From Rattus norvegicus (Eukaryota > Chordata > Mammalia > Rodentia > Muridae), in the NCBI RefSeq assembly GCF_036323735.1, contig NC_086034.1:66924439-66988438 (forward strand): DNA of 64,000 bases. The letters run 5' to 3'. This document shows, piece by piece, positions 12,905-26,790 of the stretch. The notes beneath the pieces are model-generated. The model saw nothing but the letters and a program-made list of their open reading frames with translations. It was not told the origin of the DNA and searched no databases. Every line of letters begins with the position of its first letter. Position 1 is the stretch's first letter. Made by a program: the position numbers and the translations under genes.

Positions 12905-15900
12905 CCAATTCAATATTTTTTTCTTATTTTCTTAGGCCTGGGTCAAAATAAAATATTTGCATAGCTACAGTATATCAGAACTTAGTACCTTTGGCTGCTG
13001 GCAGCAGACAGGAAGATTTATTCTGTAGTGCCTAATACATCACCAGAGAACCATTTTCCTGGAGCTTCTCTGCAAAGGCCACTCATCCAGGGAGGCTCTT
13101 TGCCTGGCATCGCCTCGAGACGCACAGTCTATGCAGACTGGCTTCCATGGATCCAGAGTGCGAGTTGGCCCAGGAACGCTTACTTAGTAAGCCAGAATCC
13201 TCACTTGAGAAGGAAAAGTGCAATTCAACTGTAGTCACAAGTGGGTCAGGGAGCAGTCATATTCATGTGTTAAGTTGGATTCATATTTTTATATGCAGGT
13301 CCAACTGATTGTTTTTAATATTGGGAAAATAGTGAATGGAGGGTGTGTCTTTAAGGACCTGAATGACTGCAGTAACACACCTGAAATCCCAGCCCGGTGT
13401 GGGAGTATCTATACAGCTCCTCCAAAGAAAATTGGCCTAGTGTGTAGAACAAGTCTGCCCAGGAGTTGAGATAACAATGAGTTCTTTATAATGCCTCCTG
13501 TGGGATCCATGTACTTGGAATGCTTCTTCTAGGGGACTTTGCCCCAAACATGACCCTGTCTGTTCAGGTGGCTGACAGGGAGATATCACCTTGATGTGCA
13601 AGTTTTAAACAAAAGGAAGTCACCATAGTCCTGGTGGATGGAAGCCATATGCTGTAATGACTGATCGTCTTCATTGATTGTAGACAACCAGAAAAAGCTA
13701 CTTTTCTAGGAAAGATACCAATGCAGGGGTGGGGGAAGGTGCTGTTTGTACACACACATGATCTTTAAGAAGATTAAAAAAAAAGCTCCTTATGCAAATG
13801 TATGGTGGTTTTAATGGCTCTGCAGGCAGCCCAATTTGTCTTCTCTGCAGGACACTTATTTTAGAGTGATACTTTCAGTTTTTAAAAATACTCACAACTC
13901 CCAAATTGTCCAAGCAGGCTCAGGCATTGGTAGTTAAAAGACAGAGACAGTGTGCGCATCCTTTTGGGCTAGGTCTAAGCCTGCAGCATTTTGGTTCCTC
14001 TTGGAGAAAAGGTACTCCACATGTTTCACGATTCCCTTCTATCTCACGGCAGTAAGACCAAAACCTGTAGACACTGTAGAAGCATCCTGTGTTCCTTTGC
14101 TCCTGGACTGTATCTGGTGAACATGGAAAGGCAGACAGGGTATAGCATGAACTATATCTTTAAGCATCAGTAGCATTTCCCTAGCCTCCTAGATTCCCTT
14201 CTGAGCAAGTGTTCGTGATGGTGCTGGTTCATCCACCCTTGCCTTTCTTCCTGTCTAGCCAGTTGAGCAGGATTTTGGCTTCAGTCCAGCTCTGCTTTCT
14301 CACAAGGTAGAGGAGACAATTCTCTGTCTTCTAGCCTGTCTCTCGCTTCTAGCATTTATCCCGTTAAAACTCAACATTTAAAAAATACATGTCCTCCGCT
14401 GTACCTCAACACTTGTTAATACCAATTATTATCATAATTTAAGGCCTAAATTGCAGATGTTCACTGTAATTCTTTGCCAATTTCTTAAGACTTTTTTCTC
14501 TTTCCCATAGATGAGTGTTCCCATTTAAACGTGTTTTCTCTTCCAGAGTTTTCTATATGTAGCTCTTCTGGCATTTTAGATTGTGCTATTCCGAATATTT
14601 AGTCTCCTGAGGTGCTTCAGTTTTTAAAAACACTCTTACGATCGTGTTTTCTTTCCTAGTCCATCATTGTTCTAGACTGGTTCCTTATTTTCTTTTGAGC
14701 ATGACTAACAATAATAAAGCCTGAGCTGCTGTCTCACAGTGCATATTTTCATGGTATAAAGCAGCTAAAAAGACCCACACTGAGAAGACTTTGAGCCTAA
14801 ATAAGATTAGGTCATGTCTAAGGAAAAATCACCCTGCCAATGGAGTAGGTTGTGAGGATGTCAGCGTGTGTGTGAGAGACAATATATTTATCCACATCCC
14901 ATGGTTCTAATGTTTCCTCAGACAGCTTCTACTCACTGTCACAGGAAAGTAGAAGCAGCTTTGGGTGGGCAGGTCTGGCTGGCTTTAAAGATAAAGGCCT
15001 TCAAAACCAAGAAAAGAAATCTCCCATTTCCAGTCACCCGAAACTAAGACCTCATTCTCCCAGCATGCACCTCACCTAGGGAATCCTCACTCTTCATTTT
15101 CAGCCATCTTTGAATGGAATTTAGCCCTTTGACAATTAGATGTTTAGAGGCTTCTAAATGTAAGAGCCAGTGAAACGCCAGCATTCCAGTCAGTTTAGAA
15201 ATACCTAACAGTGAACTCAAGAGCTCTTCAATGAGACTACACCAGGGCTTCTTTATCTCAGTTTCATTGGAAAGAAACACAGAAATAGAACAACAACAAA
15301 ATAATGGCGCTTGTTAGATCCAGCAAATAAGGAGCTCACAAAGCAGTCAGGGGAGTGCTTTGATAGTGGTCAAATGGTTTTTGTAAGATTTAAAAAGGGG
15401 GGTTATAAAATGCACACTTCGAAATGTTGACACCCAGTGTGAATGAAGTTGGTTGGTGTATGGAGGGCAGTGGTCTCCAGTATAGACTTTTAGATAGTGA
15501 AAATAATGTCCTAAGGATGGGTGAACTGCTTTTTTTTTTCATCCTGGGGACACTGAGTGGCTTCTGTAAAGAATTAGGAACTTAGAAAATGAGGATATTT
15601 GCAGAAGCAAGCTTATGTGTGACCTCTATTATCAAAATGTAATTTCAAATAAGGGTATTCTGAAATGAACTCTCCTAGACCAAGAGCAGAGCCAAGGAAT
15701 TTCCAGTGTTTTGATCCAAATGTCTGGATGCTTAAAAATAATCAGACTGACTAGTCAATAAGAATGACCACAAAATTGGTTGATCGTGACTCAGAAGAAT
15801 GCATCAGCCTCCCTTGCAGAAGTTTGCCAGTTCTCCACTTCTGTCCTTCCTCCCCTCTGACCCATCCCCATGGAGGTGGACATGGAGATGACTTTCTATT

Positions 15901-16290
15901 CTGCTTGAGCTGCAGTGATGAAAAGAAAACTGGTCAGAATCAACATTCTTGGAGACACGAGAGTCAAAAGACTGCTGGTGGCTCTGGGGTTTCCCTGGAT
16001 CGTATTGAATAATGTTATTACCCTCTTCGCTTTCGACGTTCTTCCGTTACCTTGGAGGAGGAAATAGGTAGTAGGAATTCATGTAGTACTCTATAATTGA
16101 AAATTGGGCTCCTCTGTGTTGGAGATAAAATAAGAGCCCTGGAAAATAAATATCACTCCTCCTAAGTTAACATCATAATTTTGGCTACTTTTTCCATTTC
16201 TGGTACTGGAATTGACTCAAAAGCTCTAATTATGTTAAGCACATTAGCACAGAACCACCCTCTCAGGCCTCTCTTCGCTTTTTATTTTCA

Positions 16291-16386
16291 AGACAGGGTC
16301 TCACTGAGTTGCTTAGGCAGGCCTTGAACTTGTTATCCTCCTGCCTGCCTAAGTAGCAAAGATTACAGGTGGGTACCATCAGACCC
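16291..16386 (-). mobile_element. B1 SINE (old monomer), antisense
   Basis: Reads agacagggtctcactgagtt...ggccttgaacttg...cctcctgcctgcct...gattacaggtgggtacc, the reverse complement of a 7SL-derived B1 or proto-B1 monomer, considerably diverged. Confidence 0.85.
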
Positions 16387-18769
16387 AATTAATTCTTGAC
16401 CCTTTGCTGACAGTTGTCTCTATTATTTTTTCCCCCACAAGCTTAATTAAAAATGTAAGTAAAGCCCCAGGATTTCTTTTCAAGACCCTTAAAATGCAAC
16501 ATAGTCTACCTTTGGGATTATGTTAGGTATCCAGGTCATGTGCTGAATGCAGAGTGCTGAATCTAAGCTATATAAGCTATAGTAGATGGATTCTCCGAGC
16601 AGAGCATTAAGCATGAACGCTGGAAGAGCAGAGTCCTCAGAAAAGTTCACTGAGAAATTGTGAGACGCTTTTGTGAGGCCTGACCTAAATTAGCCCATTC
16701 TGCTGAAGACTCTAAGTCACCCAGAGAAGACAGTGTTGGAGCAAGTCATGAGCTTTGACTTGCCTGTCATTGTCATCCACTCTTAGTCCTTTAAGTAGAT
16801 GCTTCTTGGAGATGTGTTCTATGAAGTTCTGAGAGAGACGTGTTGGCGAGTTCTGAGAGACTCCAGTCTATTATAAATTGTTTCTTCCTCTGTGCAGTCT
16901 GCTGCTCACTTTTGACTGGAACCTTCCAGAGAATTACTTTGTTGCAGGTACTTCCTGCCTCATTCCAAAGAGTAGTCCTCTAAGTTTGGCACTTCTTTCT
17001 GTGGGATGCCACAGGACCATCCTTCATGTCAGCTGACACAGTCCTGCGGAACAGATACGTCACACAATGGCGAATTTGCCAAAATTCCAGAGCAGCTAAT
17101 CAGTTTTTTAAATGAAAGCGACCTATATATCACGTATGTGCATGTGCTGGAGGTAGATAGTGACAAGACCAGAGCAGTCAAGGACACAGAGGTCACATAA
17201 AGACACAGGTGCAGAAGCAGCTACGGTGTCATAAATCAGTGTTGTATGACTCACTTGGTCGTTATAGTGTCAGGATAATGACACAGGCTTATGAAGAATT
17301 ACAAAACCAAATATCCAAAGAATAGATGATAGCTTTGTACAAAATGGAGCAGTCTGTCGGGCAGCCATAGGCTGAAGAGGTAACAGTCGTTTCCAATGCG
17401 TAAACCTGTAAGAGAAGCACAGAGGGGGAAATTGCCCTTTTATCTAACAGTCAAGGAACATCTGGGAAAGAGAAGGCGGGTAGAACAAAACACTGCCAAG
17501 TACCCACATCATTGCGACAGACTTATGAGGGCTGAGACGATCTTCTAGCTATTAAGGGATTGCTTTATGCTTGCGATGTGCCACATCTAGCAAGGGCATC
17601 GCATGACACACACTCAGTGCTAAAGTATTATGTAGCAGCTGTGCCCGTCTTTGATTACAGGGAAGGGCCAGCATGGGAGATTAAGGTAGAAGCCACTCTC
17701 AATAAGGGACATATAAAGGAGTTCTGACAATGCTTAGGAATGGAGAATGGCAACCTAGAGGCCTAAAGGTCTAGTCCAAGAAAGTAGCTCAAATTCTCCA
17801 TGCCTACTCTAGGCCACAAAGCCAGTCTGTGAGATTTATGATCTGTCTAGTTTTGGGATCACCTATGTCATAGACATGAGATGATAATACCCCACAAAGT
17901 TAACTGGGTTTCAATTTTTACATACAATAGTAACGTCTTAGGCCAGGAGTGACTTGTAGAAGCATCGATTCTAGTCCCTACCTCCGGAAAGAAGTTCATA
18001 AGGAAATAGAGCCATACGCCTTCTCCTCTCACAGATAAAGCAGAACCCTTTCTGGGAAGGAGCTCCACAGTTACCGTGGATGTTTTCGGCGAAGCAGAAC
18101 CTGAAACTGACCCGTGGTTATTCTGCTTGTAAGGGTGATGTGCCTTCTCTGTGTTGCCAGTGAGCTTGCCCTGTGTTTGCACTCCATCCTTGCCTTCGTT
18201 CTGCATTTAACCAGTTGAAGTCCGGCACGGGCAGTATTGCATGCCTAAGACTACTGTACCGCTAGAGCTTGAATTAAGTAATCATTAAAAATGAAGCCTG
18301 TCGACTTCCTCCTAGTCTACAGCTGACAGAGATTGAGAGGTTCAGTTTGCCTGCAGTGACAGAAAAATTGAATCAGTAAATTAGTGCAGTTCTTGGGCCC
18401 AGATGCTAATTAGTTAAACAGCTTGCCTGGCTCAATGATGAATGCAGTTGGAGGGAATAGAATCTGATTTAATAGAGTCGTGACAGTTGTCTGGTTCTAT
18501 AGACCGACCATCTTTGAACTTAGTCAAATGTGGACATACCTTAAGGTTGGGACTGGAAACCAAAGGTGAATTACAATGAAATGAGAAGAAGCAGAATTTC
18601 CTAGAGTCCTTTCTCGTTTGTTGACTTGACATTCTCATGTAGACGGGCTCAGTGCTGCTTCTGAGGCTTCCTCGTTCACTGTCACAAATGTCCTTCCTCT
18701 GGAAATGTTGCTCATGGTTTCTTTTCTTTTGTTGTGTTCCTATGGACATCACTACTATGTACAGGATAT

Positions 18770-18906
18770 GGGAGGAGGTGGGAGGACCTGAGTTCTATTC
18801 CCGGAACTATATAAATTGGGGAAGAGAAAGCCAACTCCACAAAGTTGTCTTCTGATGGCCATGTGGGCGCCATCACACCCCCCCCACACACACACTCTAA
18901 TAAATT
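18770..18906 (+). mobile_element. B2/B3-type SINE, sense, with CA-rich 3' end
   Basis: Contains ggacctgagttctattcccgg, agccaactccacaaagttgtc and ttctgatggcc, then a C/CA-rich end. These are diverged B2/B3 landmarks. Confidence 0.75.
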
Positions 18907-18950
18907 TTGAAATAGTAAATGTATGTATATATATACATGCATATGTATGT

Positions 18951-18975
18951 ACACACACACACACACACACACACA
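18951..18975. repeat. (AC)n microsatellite
   Basis: A perfect 25-bp AC run just after a TA/TG-rich stretch, near the 3' end of a B2/B3 SINE. Confidence 0.95.
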
Positions 18976-19319
18976 TACTCATGGGTTTGTTTATCAAAAT
19001 ACCACAAAAAGGAATTAAAATATTCATATGCAACTCTTCCCTGCCCCAAGGAATTTTTAAACTTTTGATCATGCTCTGGAATTGTAATAATTACCGTTTT
19101 AACACAATAACCTGGTAATGCTTTAATATTTCACAAAATTATGCAAAACATGTCCTCTTCCCAAATCTAGGACTTTTATAGAACCCTCACACCCATTGGC
19201 GGTTATCTCCCATTCCCTTTCTCTTCCATTATTCCTGCTATTTTTGAAGCAGGTATCTGATTAGGATTGACTAATGTACTGTTCGCTCACTCAAGTAAAT
19301 GAGTTTAAGGCAATGGACT

Positions 19320-19322
<3 letters not shown>

Positions 19323-19356
<34 letters not shown>
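19323..19356. repeat. (CA)n microsatellite
   Basis: A perfect 34-bp CA run. Confidence 0.97.
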
Positions 19357-19357
<1 letters not shown>

Positions 19358-22300
19358 TGCTATTTATAATTTATCAGACTTTATTTCATTTCTAGTGAAG
19401 CAATGAATAACACACTATTCTAATGTAATGTGCTGTTTTCTCTTTATCGTGTGTACATATTTCTTCCCACGAAACTGTTTCTTTCAGGACTTTGAGGGCC
19501 GATGAGTATGCCTAAGCCTTAGCCTATCCTAAGCACATGTTTCTTAAGTACGAGTTCTCAGGTTCTTGCGGCTTTTATAGGTTAAATAATATAATTCTCT
19601 TTCTTCTGTTCATCCTACTTACGGGATAGATAAGATACTACATCTGTCAGAACCTTTTGTTCTGACCACTACACAGGATTTGCCTGGCTTAATGCATACA
19701 CTCAGAGAATGTAGGCTACCGAAAAGTCTCCCTGCCAATAGTTTCAAGTATCTGGTCTAAAAGTTCCCGCACCACTTAATTTAGCCTGTATCCTTCAGCA
19801 GACACTATTGTAAGACCCACAGTGACAGAATAGCTACTGTTTTTAGGAAGGGGTGCTGCAGTGCATTCAATGTTTATGAAAGAAAGCCATGGCTTCTCCA
19901 GGAAATGCTGTGCCTATGTGCTGGTGACTTCCTGCAGAAGGAGGATCTTACCATCACCATCCCTTTCATTCTTTGCCCTTTTGCCCAGATTGCAGCACAT
20001 TGATTAATTTCAAATACTGTCAGCAAGAAATGCAATCTGCTGAGCCAGCACCTATAAGCTAATGGTGCTTTATAGAACAGAGCTGTGGCCTTTCAGTAAC
20101 AAAGAATGATACGGAGGAAATGAGTTAATTTAACAAATTGCCAGTTGCCCGGCAGACATCTGAGCAGAGAAATGATATATGCCGGTGTACTAAAGACAGT
20201 GTTTCTTCCCCGCTCCCAACCCCACATCTTCTATCGTGCAATTCCTTCTAAGGAGGCAGCAAAGAAGAGAAGGAGAACTTGGTGAATTTTCATAGTGAGC
20301 TGTTCAGCTGAATTAAGTGAATTTACGCTTGAATCATTAAAATGGTCACTTTTTCCTCCCTGGAGGTTGTTGATAAACTTGGTATTGTCATCTGTGGAAT
20401 AAGGATACTGTGTGGCTGGAGTCATCCAAGATTATAGTGTTCAGTGGCTTTGCAGAAGGCCAATCAACAGGACACTAGGTTAATCTGCATGTGGCAGAAA
20501 GTTAAAACGGAACAATCGTGCATCCCATGATACAACAACAGGAATGTACACAAACTAAGGGACTCACGTGTTCCGAAGATCAAAGCAGTTTATAATTTTC
20601 ACAGTAGTATCCTGGGCCTGCCTACGTATGCAGCAACTCATACGGTTCCATGTCTTATGTTGCCTCCGTGGTCAGGAAGTCAGTAGAACATGTTCAACCA
20701 TTTCTGCGTAGGAAAACATCTCTACCACATAGTATTCTTAAGTCTTAGCAAGAGCAAACGCATATGCATCATTTGTAGACAGATTTTATTGGCCCTCCTA
20801 CATTTAGTCAGCCCCACCCCCATTCATCTGCTGATGGCCAATAAAAGCTATACCATGTCTCATCGATGAAATTAGCAATGTGGGGAGACAGAGATGTTTT
20901 AATGCCTGCCTTTTTTGATCTATGGTCACTGGGATGTGTTTTGTAGGGAGAGTAAAAAATACTGGTTTGACTTAATAAAACTCGGAGATGTTTCTATTCT
21001 TGGCTGTGTTTAATAAAATCTGAAAACCTAAAGAACTCCATTAGTAACAATTTAAGTTAAAATATATGTAATTATATATATATACATATATATGTGCATG
21101 TGTGTATATATATAGTAATAGCAATAAGCATGATGATCACACATCTTAAATAATTTCTGTTATGCTTAACAAAAAAATGCTTAAATCAAATGAGATGTAC
21201 AGAAGAAGAAAATCAATACAGATCATTAAATACTTTTCCATTTTGGATGAGGTCCTCTCCTTGTTTTTTACCCAGTCGAAACCAATTAGTTAGCATTAGA
21301 TCCTTGAAATGAATGTAATACTCCAGTTCTATAACAGCTATATCACTTTTTCCTTAAAAATGAACATTTTTGACTACCTAAAGCTGCTAGGGTTGTTATT
21401 GGGTTTCAGTCAGAGTAACAGAGCAACTAATGTAGAAGAAACCACGAGTAGCTAGAAGTTCAGCTCTGTCTCTAGGGCTCTGAAGAACCCTTTCTATATA
21501 TTGTCAATCTCTGGCGGCTTTTTTCTTTTAGTTCCTGTCTGTTGAGGCTTACCCATTTTGTCTTTGACTAGCTCTAGAATCATTTTGCATATTCACTAGA
21601 ACATAGTGTTCCTATAGTTTGTATTAGATGGACCCAGTTTCTACCTGTCACAGATACAAACCAGCTTTGACTTGGATCAAACCCCCAAATTAACTATCTC
21701 CCTATATCAATCAGCAACAGGGCACTAATCAGGTGCTTTTCATTGAGTAAAGCTTGAGGACCTTATCAAAATGTTCTCTGCCCTATAAATCAGGTACACT
21801 TGGCAATGTCTTCCCTCTTTTTTCCTGTCAGAAGACTGTGGCCTGGGGGACCTGGTCAGGGCACAGCGCCCGAGTGGAGCAAGTGAAAGGGGCAGATGGT
21901 ACTCAGAGCTCTGATGCAGGATGGAGAACTGCCTCTGCTCCTTGCCCCAGATTCTCTCCTGTAGCTCTGCTGAGCATCCCTCAGTCTGTGACGCTGTTCT
22001 ATGTCATGTTCACCTTGATTTGGGGATGGGGAGATTCCACGTGCTTTCGACTCTGCACTGAAGAAATGCTTGTAGAAAAAAAGTATTGCTAAAAAGGGCG
22101 ACCCTGAGAAAGTACAGAAACTTTTCCTAGGCTCCTTCAAATGCAAAGATAGCCCTTCTGTTGATAGGATTATTGACCTCTAGGTTAGTAATTGCAGTTT
22201 CACCTGGACCCCACCCCACCCCACCCCCAGACTCTGGAAGACAGAGAAAGGGCAACAATATGTGGGGAAGGGGGTGGCTTTGTTCGCTCGAAGTGACTTT

Positions 22301-22736
22301 TTAATTTGAAAGCTTCCTCTACCCAGCACAGTTCAATCACAACAGAAATAGAGTAGAACTCCCTGAGGTACAGCAGCAGGGTAATAGGGCTTTGTAATCT
22401 TTCTGCCAATTTGATGAAGTCAGTTTCTGAACTGATGAAAAAATATAGCCCCGTGGTTGTTTTCAAGACGCTCTGTATATGTGTGTGTTTGGGAAGGGGG
22501 TGTTAGCCTGCCTTTAGCAAAGGATACATTGGCTGAAATGATCATGGGATCGCAGGGGATGTATTCACACACCAAAAGATACCATCATTTTATGAAATCC
22601 TCATAACACTCAAACCTTAGTTCCTCCTACCCCGCTATCAGCTCAGAGCAATTGGAAACAAAGATTTGGTATTTATGAAATTTATATAGGCATCAAAATT
22701 TTGGCAATCTGCTCACAAGGATGTTACCTTGTAAAT

Positions 22737-22738
<2 letters not shown>

Positions 22739-22800
<62 letters not shown>
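22739..22800. repeat. (TG)n microsatellite
   Basis: A perfect 62-bp TG run, followed by GTGTG; the longest dinucleotide repeat in the window. Confidence 0.97.
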
Positions 22801-22801
<1 letters not shown>

Positions 22802-25773
22802 TGTGATTTGGTGGTATGACCCCATGGATGCTAGGAAAGTGCTGTAACACCGAGTAATACTCTCAGCTCCAGCTTGTGAATTCTGATCCAGTAAAGGAAT
22901 TGCACCTGTCTTTCTAGAGAATGAAGCTGTGGTTCTGGTAAGCTGTCTTTAGACACATAAGATGTTCCATCATTGATTAGAAAGTACCAAGGGTCTCAGC
23001 CCTGGTGTCCCTTGCAGTGCCAAGATGCTGGAAGTAACTGAAGGGCTAGCCCTGAGGAGTTCCCTTCCAAAGCTTGGTCAGCCTGATAGCTTTGCAAATT
23101 GGCCAAGAATAAGATCAGGGAGGATCATAATGAAAGTATAGCCCACATCATCAGTATCAAACCTGTCATTAGAAGCAAGGGTCTAATTAAATACAAGGGA
23201 AGAGAAAAGAAAAGGAGTGAAACACTCTGTAGAACCTGGGAACAATTAATTAATTTAAATTAATAAATCAAATGATAAATAATTAATAAATCAGATAATA
23301 GGGGAAAGAATGGAAATGATAGAAACCATGGATCTAAGAATGTAATTTTGGCTTCTGGGGGTGCTTTCAAAGATGATCTATCAGTTAGATAGACTGGACT
23401 GATAAAAGTTATTCAGACCAAGGTTTCCGTACCTATACTTTTTCACAGCTAATCTCTGTCCCAAGGCTTTACCCAAAGCTTGTGACTGTTTTGCAGATTT
23501 CTCTCCTGACTGAAAATCTCAGGGATGATTTTTTTCACCAATTTTAAATATAAGCAATGCATGTCCTTTTTGAAGAAAGGGAGAGTCAGGCCAGGAGTTA
23601 ACCCTGATATTTGAATTAAAAGTGCCAGTTTTCAAGCAGTAATTGTAGTAGTCAAACATAACACATACTTTTTCTTAAATTATTGTATTTTTTTTCTTCG
23701 TGCTTTACACTTTACTTCTTGGGAATAGTCTGGTAATATCAGAACAAAAATATGGAGATTAGCTTCATCACATGCTTCTGAAAACTTAGTAATCAAAATA
23801 ATATCAAGACTTACTTAAAAATGAAACGTCAAAGAACCAAAAGGGATCTTTCTGGAGCCCTCTTTCTGTTGAAATCGAAATGCAATTGAATTAGTTTACT
23901 CCTATGGCTTTTAATGACCAAGTACTCAAAGTAATGCCAGCAAGATCAGTATTTGGTGACCTACTATGTAAAAGCAGCTGAGGTTATAAAAGAAACCCAT
24001 TGTTATCCCTCAACTTTCAATAGCTTTATTATTATTGAAATTAGAAAAATATATTTTCATTAGCTAGAGCATTTTTCCTAGAGTTTCACATTCCCAAGTA
24101 AAAATGTTAGCCAATTTTTCCTTAATGACTTCCTATAGCTAAAGTCTTGGAAAGTTAAATCTCTCTACATACCTGTCTAAATACATGCACATATTATTTC
24201 CTGACGTTCTTAACAAGTAGTGCCTAGGGAGAAAACAAACCAAGTGGCCACTCTGTTGTAGATTCCTTTCCTCAAGTACCATACAGAAACTATCCTATTG
24301 CCTAGTGTATAGCAATCACAGTATCACAAACAAAATGAGAAAACGTAGATATTTTCATAGTTGCCATTACAGGTACTAAGTCCCATTTGTCTAGTGACAG
24401 TAAGATAACTGAGAGAAGTGATATGAAACATTCAAGTGCGCCTCTGTGTACATATCTGATCTATTGGTAAATACATTGGCTTAATATAGCTAACATTATC
24501 CCACCCCTTCATGGTCAATAATTTCTGGAGTGGGAAATTATACAGAAGAGGAGGAAAACAGTATGAGATGAACTGCTCCAGAGAGCTGTTCAGGCAGTGT
24601 CTCCTCCCTTGAATTCAATGCCCCAAATACTTCTGTATTAGAATGGATCTCTGTGCTAGTCAAATAATTGAATTTTCAATAGAAAACGATACTGTAAAGA
24701 TTAATCTACAATTGTGTGTTTGAAGCTATATGCATTGACAACAGTTAAGAAAATCTTGGTATTTCTATTTTGGTTTTGTTAGAAGGAGTAAATTTTCTGT
24801 TGAAATAAATTATTGCTGTATTTTCCTTATAAAAAATTAGCCTTTTCTATTAAATGCTAGCTCAAACTTGGAATAATATTTAAACATGTATATGCTTGTT
24901 ATACATATACAGGCACATACATACACATACACACACATATGAAGACTCTTTTATCCTCTTCTATCTCATAGTTTCATAGATCATAGACATAAACCATGTG
25001 AGTGTTTTCTTCAGACTAGAAGGGCATCATTTAAGAAATTATTCTTTCCTGGGCATAGACAATCTGTAAACCTATAGACACAGTACATCAGCTATAGTAG
25101 GTTTTTAGGGGCGAGATCATTCTTCTTATCCTTAATATCAGGACTGAATGAAGCTCTCATTTTATAAGTTACATCGTCAGTTACATGGTCTGCAGTACTG
25201 CTGCTGAAGTCCTTAGCTTTCCTACCTGCTGCTTCTATGGCTGCCAAACCGTCTTGAGAAATACAGAACAGCTATCAGTTAGCTGCCTTTAGGGAAATAG
25301 TGGTAGCCCTGTTTTGGTATAAGAAGCCACTTTATTTAGATATGTAAATGAAGCTCTAGCTTCTACCAAGTCTGGAAAACGTTTGCTCCTCAAATTAAGA
25401 ACTCCCATTGAAAAAAAAAGAAAAATCCCCAAATACCTAAATAGCTTCTTGGAAGGCGCACAGACTGTCGTCAGAGATGTGGGGTTGAGTTTTGGCTCTG
25501 CTTTTTTCCCATCTGTATGAAGTTGGCAAACTCCTTCGCGTCTCTGAAACACTGTTTTTCTCCTGATAAGTTGGGGGGAAATAATAGAGAACTTGGGGTT
25601 ATTGTGATAACTCCGTGAGCTCATGCTGAAATCACTCGATAAATGGGATTTCCTTTCTTCTGACTATTCAGAGGCGACGGGAATATGTAGGTAAAGCTTC
25701 ACCATGGTACCAGACTAGGATGTACTCAACCACAAGTGCTTGGAGAAGCAGGCTACCGGAAAGCTCACACAGC

Positions 25774-25821
25774 AGCATTTATAATGCAATTCAACAGCTC
25801 TAACTATAGTATGACCCAGGG
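25774..25821. repeat. Diverged 48-bp direct repeat, copy 1
   Basis: This 48-bp stretch beginning AGCATTTATAATGCAATTCA and ending ATGACCCAGGG aligns without gaps to 26471-26518 with 8 mismatches. Flanks do not align. Confidence 0.8.
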
Positions 25822-26470
25822 CAGCCCTTGACACATATCCTATAAAGTAATTTAAGTTATTGCCTTTTGTTTTTATTGGGAACAGAAAATATAAGGCTTG
25901 ACCAGGATGAAGCTTCCAGTTTTGCCTTCAAAGCTTCTCTCAAGGACATTAAACACTCTTCCTAATTACTTTCTATTGATTTCTTTTTTGGACATTTCTG
26001 CTCAAAATTGACTCCTTATTTTTAGGAAACGAAAAGGATGCTAAGCAACAACTGTTAATGGTGTATTTGGAAGAATAGACTTCAATATTTTAGTCTTGTT
26101 TCTTACAGGCATTTGCAGCTAAAAGAAACCATATAACCGTCTTGCTATGTGTCTCAGCGTCTCTTACTATATAAATAACATTTCCTTCCCAGCCTCAACT
26201 GTGAATAATTTTGTGACTTACCCTGCACAGTCAACATTCTCAGGAAAGATGATGTTTATCATAGTCAAGTAAAAAATAGCTTTTACTCAGTTTCTACCAA
26301 GTAGAGATTAGAAATAAAAATTAGGCACATAACTGTTTTGTGTATTATTTTTTTTATATATTCTGGGTATTTCCTATTATTCTTTCTCTGATTTATAGGA
26401 CTAACATGTAAACAAGTCTGGTTAGATGACCCTTCCTTGTAACCCAACCAAACGAAAGGTTATAAACTGG

Positions 26471-26518
26471 AGCATTTAGAACGCAGTTCAACGACACTAA
26501 CTGTAGCATGACCCAGGG
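26471..26518. repeat. Diverged 48-bp direct repeat, copy 2
   Basis: Begins AGCATTTAGAACGCAGTTCA and ends ATGACCCAGGG. It lies 697 bp downstream of its partner in the same orientation. Confidence 0.8.
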
Positions 26519-26714
26519 TCTCGATGTTAGGTCTGGAAATAGCCAGGTCTTTTTTTTTTCTTTTCTGTTATTGTTGTTTATGGTTTGTTTGTTTGTAGAA
26601 ATTATTTATTTAAATTTAGAGGGAAACCAAAGCTTAACTTTCATTTGAGAGGATCACCCATTTGAAGATAGGTGATGCACTTTTCAAATCCCACAGTGAT
26701 GGGGCAGTGAGTAG

Positions 26715-26790
26715 GGCTGAGGGTGGTGGGTACACACAGACTTCTGTGACTATGAGACTAGTCAGGGTTACCCTGTCTCAAAACCAGCCA
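26715..26790 (+). mobile_element. B1-like relic, sense
   Basis: Gapped similarity to B1 is seen in gggctgagggtggtgggtac and gtcagggttaccctgtctca. It is highly diverged. Confidence 0.45.

Larger units (their letters stand above)
10626..20500 (+). other. Nrg1 large intron, segment 2
   Basis: This stretch contains two antisense ID elements (10634 and 12821), an antisense B2/B3 (11155), an antisense B1 (16291), a sense B2/B3-like copy (18770) and CA/GT repeats (12318, 18951, 19323). A 15-bp imperfect hairpin lies at 10886-10937. From about 13500 to 16280 and 16400 to 18750 I see no recognisable repeat or gene. Confidence 0.78.

Noticed and set aside
13360..13480. Possible B1/Alu-like relic (cctgaaatcccagcccggtg)
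   Set aside because: Only one short block resembles B1 and the order of other landmarks is absent.
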